DNA of 30,205 nucleotides, taken from the NCBI GenBank assembly GCA_036511595.1, contig DATCBY010000012.1, positions 1-30,205 on the forward strand. The letters run 5' to 3'. Within the stretch, counting starts at the first letter, position 1. The number at the start of each line of letters is the position of its first letter. Below are positions 6,490 to 14,040 of the stretch, in pieces. A model generated the notes under the pieces. That model saw nothing but the letters and a program-made list of their open reading frames with translations, had not been told where the DNA came from and ran no database searches. Source of the stretch: DASZQY01 sp036511595. GTDB lineage: Bacteria; Pseudomonadota; Alphaproteobacteria; Rhizobiales; Kaistiaceae. A program made the position numbers and the translations under genes.

Positions 6490-7491
6490 ATGCGTAGCAT
6501 CAAGGTTCTGACATTGGCTGCGGCGGCAGGCGCCGCGGCACTGGCGCTCGCCGGTCCGGCGCTGGCGCTCGACGAGATTACCTTTGGCACCAACTGGGTT
6601 GCCGAAGCGGAACACGGCGGCTTTTACCAGGCCGTAGTTGACGGCACCTACGAGAAGTACGGGCTCAAGGTCACGATCGTGCCCAAGGCCGAGGAGGCGA
6701 TGCTTCTTGGCGGCAAGATCAATTTCTACATGGTGGGCAACCTGCTGCAGACTTTCTCGGCGGCCGAGCAGAACGTCCCGGTCATGGTTGTCGCGGCGAT
6801 GTTCCAAAAGGATCCGCAGATCATCATGGCCCACCCCGAGAGCAGCCTTAAGACCTTCGGCGACCTCGCCAAGTTGAAATCGATGTTCATCGGCGACGAT
6901 CTGTTCGCCACCGGCTACCGCTGGATGGAAGCGAACTTCCCGGGCATCACCGAGGGGCAGCGCAAGCCGTACAACTATTCAGTCGCTCCGTTCCTTGCCG
7001 ACCCGAACTCCGGCCAGCAGGGATATCTGACATCCGAACCGTACCAGGTGAAGAAGGAAGGCGGCTTTGACCCGACTGTCTTCCTGATGGCCGACAACGG
7101 ATACTCCACGACCGCCACGATGATCGAGGGGATGCAGGACTACGTTGCCAAGAACCCGGACATCACCAAGCGCTTCGTCGAGGCTTCGATCGTCGGTTGG
7201 TACCACTATCTCTACGGCGACAACGCCGCCACCAACGAATTGATCAAGAAAGACAACCCTGACATGGACGACGCACAGATCGCGTTTTCCATAAAGCAGA
7301 TGAAGGACTACGGCATCGTCGTCTCCGGAAATTCCAAGGATCACGGCATCGGCTGCTTCACCGACGCCGTGGTAAAGGATTTCTACGACAAGCTGGTCAC
7401 CGCCAAGGTCGTCAAGGCCGGTCTCGACCTGTCAAAAGTCTACACAACGCAATACGTCTGCAAGGACGTCGGCATGGACCTTGTGAAGTAG
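6490..7491 (+). CDS. ABC transporter substrate-binding protein (NMT1/SsuA type)
   Basis: This is a periplasmic binding protein of 333 residues. ATG at 6490 has GGAG upstream and opens a classical signal peptide: MRSIK, then a long Ala/Leu core ending near ALALD at about residue 30. The mature protein begins ITFGTNW, followed by EHGGFYQAV, typical of NMT1/THI5-like domains (PF09084). This family serves importers for sulfonates, thiamine precursors, riboflavin, pyrimidines and similar small organics. Its position ahead of an ATPase, a permease and two deaminase-type genes suggests it binds the heterocycle that the cluster degrades. A longer in-frame extension to 6355 covers the sigma-54 promoter and is rejected. 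Confidence 0.9.
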   Translation: MRSIKVLTLAAAAGAAALALAGPALALDEITFGTNWVAEAEHGGFYQAVVDGTYEKYGLKVTIVPKAEEAMLLGGKINFYMVGNLLQTFSAAEQNVPVMVVAAMFQKDPQIIMAHPESSLKTFGDLAKLKSMFIGDDLFATGYRWMEANFPGITEGQRKPYNYSVAPFLADPNSGQQGYLTSEPYQVKKEGGFDPTVFLMADNGYSTTATMIEGMQDYVAKNPDITKRFVEASIVGWYHYLYGDNAATNELIKKDNPDMDDAQIAFSIKQMKDYGIVVSGNSKDHGIGCFTDAVVKDFYDKLVTAKVVKAGLDLSKVYTTQYVCKDVGMDLVK

Positions 7492-7522
7492 GTCGGAAGC
7501 CGGCTTGATTTCAGCAATTTAA

Positions 7523-7548
7523 CCGGCGGCGGACCACTCCGCCGCCGG
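7523..7548 (+). promoter_or_regulatory. Strong intercistronic hairpin after the binding-protein gene
   Basis: A perfect 11-bp stem with a four-base loop (CCAC) lies between the binding-protein and ATPase genes, with only TT following. Such hairpins between a binding-protein gene and the rest of its importer operon commonly protect the upstream mRNA or attenuate downstream expression, giving more binding protein than ATPase. That role is inferred here. Confidence 0.5.
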
Positions 7549-7597
7549 CTTGCTGAGAACCCTGAACACCGCGCCGGGCGAAAAAGGAACGATTGGA

Positions 7598-8428
7598 TTG
7601 GCCGCCACGATCGAGCAAGACGCACCAGCCGGCATGCCGCGAAAGACCGCGACGCCCCTCGTCTCGCTCCGCTCGATTTCCAAGATGTTTTCCAACGGCA
7701 CGCTGGCCCTCAAGAACATGTCGCTCGATGTCGACCGCGGACAGTTCGTCAGCCTGCTTGGACCATCCGGCTGTGGCAAGTCGACGGTGCTGCGCATCAT
7801 TGCCGGCCTCGGCGAGCCGAGCTCGGGCACCGTCGAGTGGCCGAGTGCATCCTCCTATGATGGGACCGGTAACCCGGACCACGAGATCGGCTTCGTCTTT
7901 CAGGAGCCTACGCTCATGCCGTGGGCGACGGTTGCCAACAATGTCTGGCTGCCGCTCCGCCTCAAGCGCCGCTCGAAGCGCCAGACCCGCGACGAGGTTA
8001 TGGAAGCGCTGCGCATGGTCGGCCTCGATGCCTTCGCCAACGCTTATCCGCGCGAACTTTCCGGCGGCATGAAAATGCGCGTATCGATCGCGCGGGCCCT
8101 GATTACCAAGCCGAAGCTGTTGCTGATGGACGAACCCTTCGCGGCGCTCGACGAAATCACGCGTTTCCGGCTGAACAACGACCTGCTCAAGCTTTGGCAG
8201 CAGTTTGGCTGGACGGTCATTTTCGTGACCCATTCGGTTTTCGAGTCGGTCTATCTGTCGGAGCGGATCGTCGTGATGGCGGCGCGTCCCGGCCGCGTTT
8301 TCCGGGATGTCGCCATTGACGCACCCTACCCCCGCGACGACAGCTTCCGCACGTCCGAGATCTATAACGAGAACTGCCGCCGGGCCTCCGACGCCTTGCA
8401 CGAGGCAATGCAGGCGCGCCCGCAATGA
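7598..8428 (+). CDS. ABC transporter ATP-binding protein (SsuB/TauB type)
   Basis: This is the ATPase of an NMT1-type importer. Visible motifs are Walker A GPSGCGKST, Q-loop FVFQEPTLMPWA, signature LSGGMKMRVSIARAL, Walker B LLLMDEPFAALDE and the switch His in VTHSV. The frame is open from TTG at 7550, but that codon sits at the foot of a strong hairpin. TTG at 7598 has AAAAAGGA upstream and is preferred (276 residues); ATG at 7634 is the alternative. The stop overlaps the permease start in ATGA. It works at the inner membrane with the following permease and the upstream binding protein. Confidence 0.9.
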   Translation: MAATIEQDAPAGMPRKTATPLVSLRSISKMFSNGTLALKNMSLDVDRGQFVSLLGPSGCGKSTVLRIIAGLGEPSSGTVEWPSASSYDGTGNPDHEIGFVFQEPTLMPWATVANNVWLPLRLKRRSKRQTRDEVMEALRMVGLDAFANAYPRELSGGMKMRVSIARALITKPKLLLMDEPFAALDEITRFRLNNDLLKLWQQFGWTVIFVTHSVFESVYLSERIVVMAARPGRVFRDVAIDAPYPRDDSFRTSEIYNENCRRASDALHEAMQARPQ

Positions 8429-9282
8429 CGGCGGTCGCCTCCGACAAGATGGAGCCGGAAACGACCGCCGACGCAGCGTTGACCGAGCCAAGCAAACTCG
8501 GCGGTCGCCTCGCCCGGATCGCCGTGCCCCTCGGCATGCTGGCGTTGCTGCTCGTCGGCTGGCAGGCCTACGTCGTGCTCGCCAAGGTGCCTCATTACAT
8601 TCTGCCCAGTCCCTTGCAGATCGCAGCCGCCTTCGGCGACGATCACTCGACGCTGCTGCGCGCGCTCTGGGTCACGCTGCAGACGACCTTCCTCGCGCTT
8701 GCCATCGCGCTGGTCACCGGCGTCGCGCTCGCCGTTCTGATGGCCCAGTCGAAATGGATCGAGCTGGCGCTGTTTCCTTACGCGGTAATCCTGCAGGTTA
8801 CGCCGATCGTCGCGATTGCCCCGCTGATCCTGATCTACACCAGCACCACCGAGCAGGCGCTGTTGATCTGTGCCTGGCTGGTCGCCTTCTTTCCTGTGCT
8901 ATCCAACACCGCACAGGGTCTTCGCTCGACCGATCACAACCTGCTCAATCTGTTCCAACTTTACGGCGCCGGTCGCTGGCAAACGCTGATGCACCTCCGC
9001 CTGCCCAACGCGCTCCCGTATTTCCTCGCGGGCCTGAGGATCGCCGGCGGCCTCGCGCTCATCGCCGCCGTCGTCGCCGAGTTTGCCGCAGGCACGCCGG
9101 GCGCCAACGCCGGACTCGCCTTCCGGCTGATCGAGGCGCAGCATCGGCTGAACATTCCGCGCCTGTTCGCCGCCCTCGTGCTGCTCTCGCTCACCGGCGT
9201 GGCGATCTATGGCATCACCAGTGTCATCTCCTGGCTGCTTCTGCGAAAGTGGCACGAGAGCGCCGTCCGCCGGGAGAACTGA
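8425..9282 (+). CDS. ABC transporter permease (SsuC/TauC type)
   Basis: The product is a 285-residue inner-membrane permease with about six hydrophobic segments, the first at about 32-52. A BPD_transp_1-type region carries the EAA-loop-like stretch around GAGRWQTLMHLRLPNALPYF, where the ATPase docks. It starts in an ATGA overlap with the ATPase gene and is followed after five bases by the amidohydrolase gene, so transport and metabolism genes are one transcription unit. Substrate specificity cannot be read from the sequence; context suggests an N-heterocycle. Confidence 0.9.
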   Translation: MTAVASDKMEPETTADAALTEPSKLGGRLARIAVPLGMLALLLVGWQAYVVLAKVPHYILPSPLQIAAAFGDDHSTLLRALWVTLQTTFLALAIALVTGVALAVLMAQSKWIELALFPYAVILQVTPIVAIAPLILIYTSTTEQALLICAWLVAFFPVLSNTAQGLRSTDHNLLNLFQLYGAGRWQTLMHLRLPNALPYFLAGLRIAGGLALIAAVVAEFAAGTPGANAGLAFRLIEAQHRLNIPRLFAALVLLSLTGVAIYGITSVISWLLLRKWHESAVRREN

Positions 9283-9287
9283 GCCAG

Positions 9288-10598
9288 ATGGCGAAGGGTT
9301 TTGCCGCTATTCCGCGGGTCGCGCGTTACGTGCTGACGAACGCGACGCTGCCCGCCGTTCTCCTCGAGGCATCGCTGGGCAAGGCCGATCGCGATGGACT
9401 CGTCGCGGCGGACATCGCCGTCAAGGACGGCACGATCGAGCGCATCGACAAGCCCGGTCGGCGCACCTCGGCAAGAAAAATCGATCTCGATGGCGGCATG
9501 GTTTGGCCGTGCTTCGTCGATATGCATACCCACATCGACAAGGGCCACATCTGGCCGCGGCAAGCGAACCTCAACGGCACCTTCGCCGCGGCGCTGGAGG
9601 CGGTCGATACCGACCGCCGCGCCAACTGGACGGCGAAGGACATCGAGGCGCGGATGGAATTCAGCCTGCGCTCCGCCTATGCCCACGGCACGGCGCTGCT
9701 CCGCACCCACATCGACTCCGCCGCCCCGCAGCACACGATTTCCTGGCCGGTGTTTACGAAGATGCGCAAGCGCTGGGCAGGACGCATCGACCTGCAGGGC
9801 GTCTCGCTTTTCTCCATCGGCCAGATTCTGGACGAAACCTTCGCCGAGGATCTGGCCGCCACTCTGGTGCGTCACGGCGGCGTCCTTGGCGCGGCGACCT
9901 TCATGATCCCGGAACTGGACCGGGCGCTGGATCGCCTGTTCCGCCTCGCCAGGGACCACAAGCTCGACATCGACCTGCACGTCGACGAGTCCGAGGACCC
10001 GGCCGAACGCTCGCTCCGCCACGTCGCCGACGCGGCACTCCGCCATCGCTTCAAGGGCCGCATCAACGTCGCCCATATCTGCTCGCTCACCCTGCAGGAG
10101 AAGGCAGAGCAGGAAGAAACGATGGCGCGCGTGCGCAAGGCCGGCATCAGCGTGGTGTCGCTGCCCATGTGCAACATGTACCTTCAGGACCGCCACGCCG
10201 GGCGGACGCCGCGCTGGCGTGGCATCACGCTCGTGCACGAATTGACCAAGCGCGGTGTGCCGGTCGCAGTGGCCTCCGACAACACCCGCGACCCGTTCTA
10301 CGCCTATGGCGATCTCGACATGGTCGAGGTGCTGCGCGAAGCGGTCCGCATCGTCCACTTCGACCATCCTTTCGGCGCCTGGCCGGCGACAGTCGCCCGC
10401 ATTCCCGCCAGAATCATCGGCCGCCCCGACCGCGGCATCATCTCCGCCGGCGGCCCTGCCGACCTCGTGCTCTTCCGCGCCCGCGATTTCAGCGAACTTC
10501 TCGCCCGTCCCCAGGGCGACCGCACGGTGCTACGCTCGGGCAGGCCGATAGACACCGCGCCGCCCGACTATCGCGAGCTGGACGAACTGTTCCGATGA
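9288..10598 (+). CDS. Cytosine deaminase-like metal-dependent amidohydrolase
   Basis: ATG at 9288, with GGGAG upstream, gives 436 residues. The metal-binding HTHIDKGH (80-87), HVDESED, AHICSL and ASDNTRDPF line up in order with the HTH, HCDE, SH and GHDD-type sites of CodA-like cytosine deaminases and N-isopropylammelide hydrolases. It should deaminate or dechlorinate an aminopyrimidine, triazine or purine-like ring; Asn in the last motif differs from the usual DD pair, so the exact substrate is open. The frame extends far upstream across the permease gene, but only the region from 9288 is protein-like. The stop overlaps the next start in ATGA. Confidence 0.85.
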   Translation: MAKGFAAIPRVARYVLTNATLPAVLLEASLGKADRDGLVAADIAVKDGTIERIDKPGRRTSARKIDLDGGMVWPCFVDMHTHIDKGHIWPRQANLNGTFAAALEAVDTDRRANWTAKDIEARMEFSLRSAYAHGTALLRTHIDSAAPQHTISWPVFTKMRKRWAGRIDLQGVSLFSIGQILDETFAEDLAATLVRHGGVLGAATFMIPELDRALDRLFRLARDHKLDIDLHVDESEDPAERSLRHVADAALRHRFKGRINVAHICSLTLQEKAEQEETMARVRKAGISVVSLPMCNMYLQDRHAGRTPRWRGITLVHELTKRGVPVAVASDNTRDPFYAYGDLDMVEVLREAVRIVHFDHPFGAWPATVARIPARIIGRPDRGIISAGGPADLVLFRARDFSELLARPQGDRTVLRSGRPIDTAPPDYRELDELFR

Positions 10599-12001
10599 GC
10601 CACATGACCAGCCTCAAGGCCGCCCTCGCCCCGGTCAGAATCGAGGACAATCCGGCGATCGTGAAGCAGAAGAGCCGCGATTTCTTCTGGTATTCGCCGG
10701 TGCTGAAGCGCCAGCTCGATCACCTGACCGCCGATCTCATCGCCACGCCGAAGGACGAAGCCGAGGTGATCCACGTCCTCAAGACGTGCTTCGCCGCCGG
10801 CGTGCCGGTGACGCCGCGCGGCTCGGGCACCGGCAACTACGGCCAGGCCATGCCGCTTTCCGGCGGGCTCATCCTGAACCTCGCCGACATGAACAAGGTC
10901 AAATCGATCGGGCGCGGCCGTGTCGTCGCTGAGCCGGGCGCCGTATTGGCCGAGATCGACCGCCAGACCCGCGCTCATTCGCAGCAGGAACTGCGTCTGC
11001 ATCCGTCCACCTACAACACCGCCTCGCTTGCTGGCTTCATCGCCGGCGGCTCCGGCGGCGTCGGCTCGATCAACTGGGGCGGCCTCCGCGACATCGGCAA
11101 CGTGCTGCGCTTGCGCGTCGTCACCATGGAAGAGAGCCCGCGCGTCATGGAGATGAGCGGCGCCGACCTCGCCAAGGTGATGCACGCTTATGGCACCAAC
11201 GGCATCATCACCGAAGTCGAGGTGCCGCTCGATGCCGCCTACGACTGGATCGACGTGGTCGTAGGCTACGACGACTACATGGACGCTGTTCGCTTCGCCA
11301 ACCTGCTCGCCAACCGCGACGGATTGCTCTTCAAGGAAATCGCCACGGTCGCCGCGTCGGTACCCTACGATTATTTTCTCCGCCACCAGAAATTCCTGAA
11401 GCGCGAGGATTCGGTCGTGCTGCTGATGGTAGCGGCGCATGCGATCGATCCGCTGCTGGCGCTCGCCGCCCGCGAGCGCGCCCGCGTCCTCTATCGCTCC
11501 GACATGGCAACGGCCGAAGAAAGGAAGGGCCTGCCGCCGGTTTTCGAACTGACCTGGAACCACACTACGCTGAGGGGGCTAAGGGTCGATCCAAAGGTGA
11601 CCTACCTGCAGGTGCTTTACCCCTTCCCCACCCACGTCGAGAGCGTCGCCCGTCTGACAGCCATCTTCGGCGACGAAGTTCCGGGTCACCTTGAGTTCAT
11701 CCGCTTCGACGGCAACGTCGCCGCCACCGGCTTGCCGATCGTCCGCTTCACCACCGAAGCGCGGCTGGATGAGATCGTCCGCATCCACGAAGACAACGGC
11801 TGCCCGATCTTCAACCCGCATCGCTACACGCTGGAGGAAGGCGGCATGAAGCAGACCGACGCCGTCCAGCTCGCTTTCAAGCGCGAGGCCGACCCGAAAG
11901 GCCTGCTCAATCCCGGCAAGATGATCGCCTGGGATAATCCCGACTTCGACTTGAAGTCGAACAAGGTCTACCTCTTTCCCGGCATGCAGGCGGCTGAATA
12001 G
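10595..12001 (+). CDS. GlcD-like FAD-binding oxidoreductase (paralog 2)
   Basis: The 468-residue flavoprotein is of the same family as the 1756-3123 product, with the FAD loop RGSGTGNYGQA (75-85), LRLHPSTYN, a shared TWNHTTL motif and the ending DPKGLLNPGKM. Both copies start with a short helix leading into KSRDFFW. Upstream ATG at 10595 overlaps the amidohydrolase stop. A second ATG three codons later is possible. It probably oxidises a hydroxylated or 2-hydroxy-acid-like intermediate and passes electrons to a carrier. Two diverged copies in one cluster suggest two distinct oxidation steps or a heteromer, which the sequence alone cannot separate. Confidence 0.88.
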   Translation: MSHMTSLKAALAPVRIEDNPAIVKQKSRDFFWYSPVLKRQLDHLTADLIATPKDEAEVIHVLKTCFAAGVPVTPRGSGTGNYGQAMPLSGGLILNLADMNKVKSIGRGRVVAEPGAVLAEIDRQTRAHSQQELRLHPSTYNTASLAGFIAGGSGGVGSINWGGLRDIGNVLRLRVVTMEESPRVMEMSGADLAKVMHAYGTNGIITEVEVPLDAAYDWIDVVVGYDDYMDAVRFANLLANRDGLLFKEIATVAASVPYDYFLRHQKFLKREDSVVLLMVAAHAIDPLLALAARERARVLYRSDMATAEERKGLPPVFELTWNHTTLRGLRVDPKVTYLQVLYPFPTHVESVARLTAIFGDEVPGHLEFIRFDGNVAATGLPIVRFTTEARLDEIVRIHEDNGCPIFNPHRYTLEEGGMKQTDAVQLAFKREADPKGLLNPGKMIAWDNPDFDLKSNKVYLFPGMQAAE

Positions 12002-12004
12002 CCT

Positions 12005-12586
12005 ATGCGGGCGCTGGTTCTTTTCGCGCATCCGGTTGAGACGAGTTTCAACGCCGCGTTGCATCGTGCCACCATCGAGGCGCTCTCGGCCAGCGGCTAC
12101 GACGTCGACGACTGTGATCTCTACGCCGAGGGCTTCAACCCGGTCATGTCGCGGCAGGAACGGCTCGATTATCACGACGAGGCCATCTGCACCGCCCCGG
12201 TTCAGGGCTATGTCGACCGCTTGCGCGCGGCCGAGGCGCTGATCCTCTCGACACCGGTTTGGAATTACGGCTACCCGGCAATCCTCAAAGGTTTCCTCGA
12301 TCGCATATTTCTGCCTGGCGTCTCGTTCAAACTGGTCGACGGCAAGGCCGCGCCGAACCTTCAGCGCATCCGCAAGATCGCCGCGGTGACAACCTACGGC
12401 GGTTCCCGCTTCCGCACGATCGTGGTGGGCGACCCGCCTCGCCGCATGTTCAAGCGAACCATTCGCGCCCTCGTGCATCCACTTGCCCGCGCGAAGTATC
12501 TCGCCCTCTACGACATGAACCGCAACGACGAGGCGACGCGAAAAGCGTTCCTCGCGCGTGTCGCAGATGAAATGCGCGCCTTCTGA
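12005..12586 (+). CDS. Flavodoxin-fold NAD(P)H oxidoreductase (KefF/MdaB/NQO1 family)
   Basis: The 193-residue protein begins LVLFAHPVETSFNAALH, the flavin-phosphate-binding start of the NQO1/MdaB/KefF family. It continues with STPVWNYGYPAILKGFLDR, the conserved active-site segment of the same family. It should transfer a hydride from NAD(P)H to a quinone or flavin through bound FMN/FAD. It lies three bases after the FAD oxidoreductase gene and closes the rightward operon, so it may recycle electrons from that enzyme or reduce a ring intermediate. A basic helix-rich C-terminal region (about 145-175) is slightly unusual. Confidence 0.88.
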   Translation: MRALVLFAHPVETSFNAALHRATIEALSASGYDVDDCDLYAEGFNPVMSRQERLDYHDEAICTAPVQGYVDRLRAAEALILSTPVWNYGYPAILKGFLDRIFLPGVSFKLVDGKAAPNLQRIRKIAAVTTYGGSRFRTIVVGDPPRRMFKRTIRALVHPLARAKYLALYDMNRNDEATRKAFLARVADEMRAF

Positions 12587-12625
12587 GGCGCGCGGCAAGC
12601 CTCTGATTGCGCATCGAAAAACGGA

Positions 12626-12648
12626 TCGGCTTTTTGTCATCAAGCCGA
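12626..12648. promoter_or_regulatory. Palindromic candidate operator upstream of the MarR gene
   Basis: TCGGCTT-N9-AAGCCGA is a perfect inverted repeat with seven-base arms, ending 29 bases before the MarR ATG. MarR proteins usually repress their own gene through palindromes of this size, so an autoregulatory site is plausible. The preceding gene ends at 12586, so its promoter would be overlapped. Confidence 0.35.
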
Positions 12649-12677
12649 CATCTGGATCGGTTAGCCTGCTCAGTACC

Positions 12678-13163
12678 ATGGGGTTCGATCACCGGCGGAC
12701 TGTGACACACCGGCTCGCTCAGGCGGCGCATGCATATCGCGTGCGGTCGGGCGGCCAGCTGGCGCGTGTCGGTCTGCATTCCGGCCAGGAAAGCCTGCTG
12801 AAGTCGCTCTCCGGCGAGGACGGCATGTCGATGAGCGACCTCGCCGCCTCGCTCGGCGTCCAGCCCCCGACCATCACCAAGATGATCAGCCGCCTTGCGG
12901 CCCAGGATTATGTCGAGCGCCGCGTCTCCACCGGCGATGGCCGCCAGGCGGAGGTCTTTCTCACCGAGCGCGGACGCCGGACGATCACAGCCATCGACAA
13001 GATGTGGAAGCGGATCGAGAAGACGGCCCTGTCCGATATTGAGGACAAGGACCGCAAGCGACTGCGCAAGCTGCTTCGCCAGGTCGAGCGCAATCTCGGA
13101 ACAAAGCGCATCGACCGCCCCGACGAGGAAGACGAGGCCGACGGCGGCGACGACGAGGCGTAG
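12678..13163 (+). CDS. MarR-family transcriptional regulator
   Basis: ATG at 12678 gives 161 residues. The winged helix-turn-helix is clear: MSMSDLAASLGVQPPTITKM is the DNA-reading helix pair, followed by the wing YVERRVSTGDGRQAEVFLTERG, typical of MarR. A C-terminal dimer helix and a highly acidic tail (DEEDEADGGDDEA) follow. It sits directly after the catabolic operon on the same strand, and could sense a cluster metabolite or only control itself and the SDR downstream. An in-frame extension to 12558 overlaps the oxidoreductase gene and is rejected. Confidence 0.88.
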   Translation: MGFDHRRTVTHRLAQAAHAYRVRSGGQLARVGLHSGQESLLKSLSGEDGMSMSDLAASLGVQPPTITKMISRLAAQDYVERRVSTGDGRQAEVFLTERGRRTITAIDKMWKRIEKTALSDIEDKDRKRLRKLLRQVERNLGTKRIDRPDEEDEADGGDDEA

Positions 13164-13237
13164 CCGCCGATTGCAGGGTGCCGCGCCCTAAGGCTAGTGT
13201 CGGTGACTTCCCGCCAACGACCAAGCGCGAGCCCACC

Positions 13238-13996
13238 ATGTCCATCACCTATGATTTTGCCGGCCGTTCCGCCGTGGTTACCGGGGGTGCGCGCGGTATC
13301 GGCCGGGCGGTCGTCGAGCGCCTGCTCGCCGGCGGCGCTGCCGTCGCCATCTGGGACGTCGAGGAGCGTACCGCCGCCGATGCCGCCGGCGAACTGAAAT
13401 CGCGCGGCACGGTCATCGCCCTGCCCGTGGACGTCGGCGACCAGAAGGCCGTCGAGACCGCTCGCGACCAGACAGTGGCCCGTCTCGGCAAGATCGACAT
13501 CCTTGTCAACAACGCCGGCATCAACGGCGTCAACGCCAAGGTAGTCGACTACCCAGTCGATCAGTGGGACGCGGTGATCCGCGTCAACCTGCGCAGCCAG
13601 TTCCTCTGCTGCCGCGCCATCGTGCCGGGCATGATCGAGCGCAACTACGGACGCATTGCCAACATCGCCTCCATTGCGGGCAAGGAGGGGAACCCGAACG
13701 CGTCCGCTTATTCGGCATCGAAAGGCGGCATCATCGCCCTCACCAAATCGCTCGGCAAGGAACTCGCCGGCTACGATATTGCCGTCAATGCCCTCGCCCC
13801 GGTAACCGCCGACACGCCGATGGTGCGCCAGCAGGTGTCCAAGGAGCACCTTGCCTACATGCTCTCCAGGATTCCGCGCGCCCGCATGGTCACCGTCGAG
13901 GAGATCTCCGCCACCATCGCCTTCATGGTGTCGGAGGAATGCTCGTTCACGACCGGCTTCACCTTCGACATTTCCGGCGGCCGCGCCACCTACTGA
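13238..13996 (+). CDS. SDR-family oxidoreductase (FabG-like)
   Basis: The 252-residue short-chain dehydrogenase has the cofactor motif TGGARGIG (about 14-21), NNAG, catalytic Ser in the IASIAG region, and Tyr/Lys in YSASK. The Asp after the second strand (AIWDVEE) favours NAD(H). The end SGGRATY matches the family C-terminus. ATG at 13238 is preferred; the upstream extension to 13178 is Pro/Lys-rich and not family-like. The substrate is unknown. It follows the MarR gene by 74 bases and converges on the secretion operon. Confidence 0.88.
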   Translation: MSITYDFAGRSAVVTGGARGIGRAVVERLLAGGAAVAIWDVEERTAADAAGELKSRGTVIALPVDVGDQKAVETARDQTVARLGKIDILVNNAGINGVNAKVVDYPVDQWDAVIRVNLRSQFLCCRAIVPGMIERNYGRIANIASIAGKEGNPNASAYSASKGGIIALTKSLGKELAGYDIAVNALAPVTADTPMVRQQVSKEHLAYMLSRIPRARMVTVEEISATIAFMVSEECSFTTGFTFDISGGRATY

Positions 13997-14040
13997 TTCG
14001 CTGCCCGTTTGATTCGAAGACCCCTCTGCCCGCGAGCGCG

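Noticed and set aside
8307..9287. Long upstream extension of the cytosine-deaminase-like frame
   Set aside because: It overlaps the ATPase and permease genes in another frame and is Arg-rich; the protein-like part starts at 9288 after a ribosome site.
9207..10367. 386-residue minus-strand frame
   Set aside because: Antisense shadow of the cytosine-deaminase-like gene with low-complexity composition.
11579..12679. 366-residue minus-strand frame
   Set aside because: Antisense to the second FAD oxidoreductase and the NQO-type gene, both with clear motifs.
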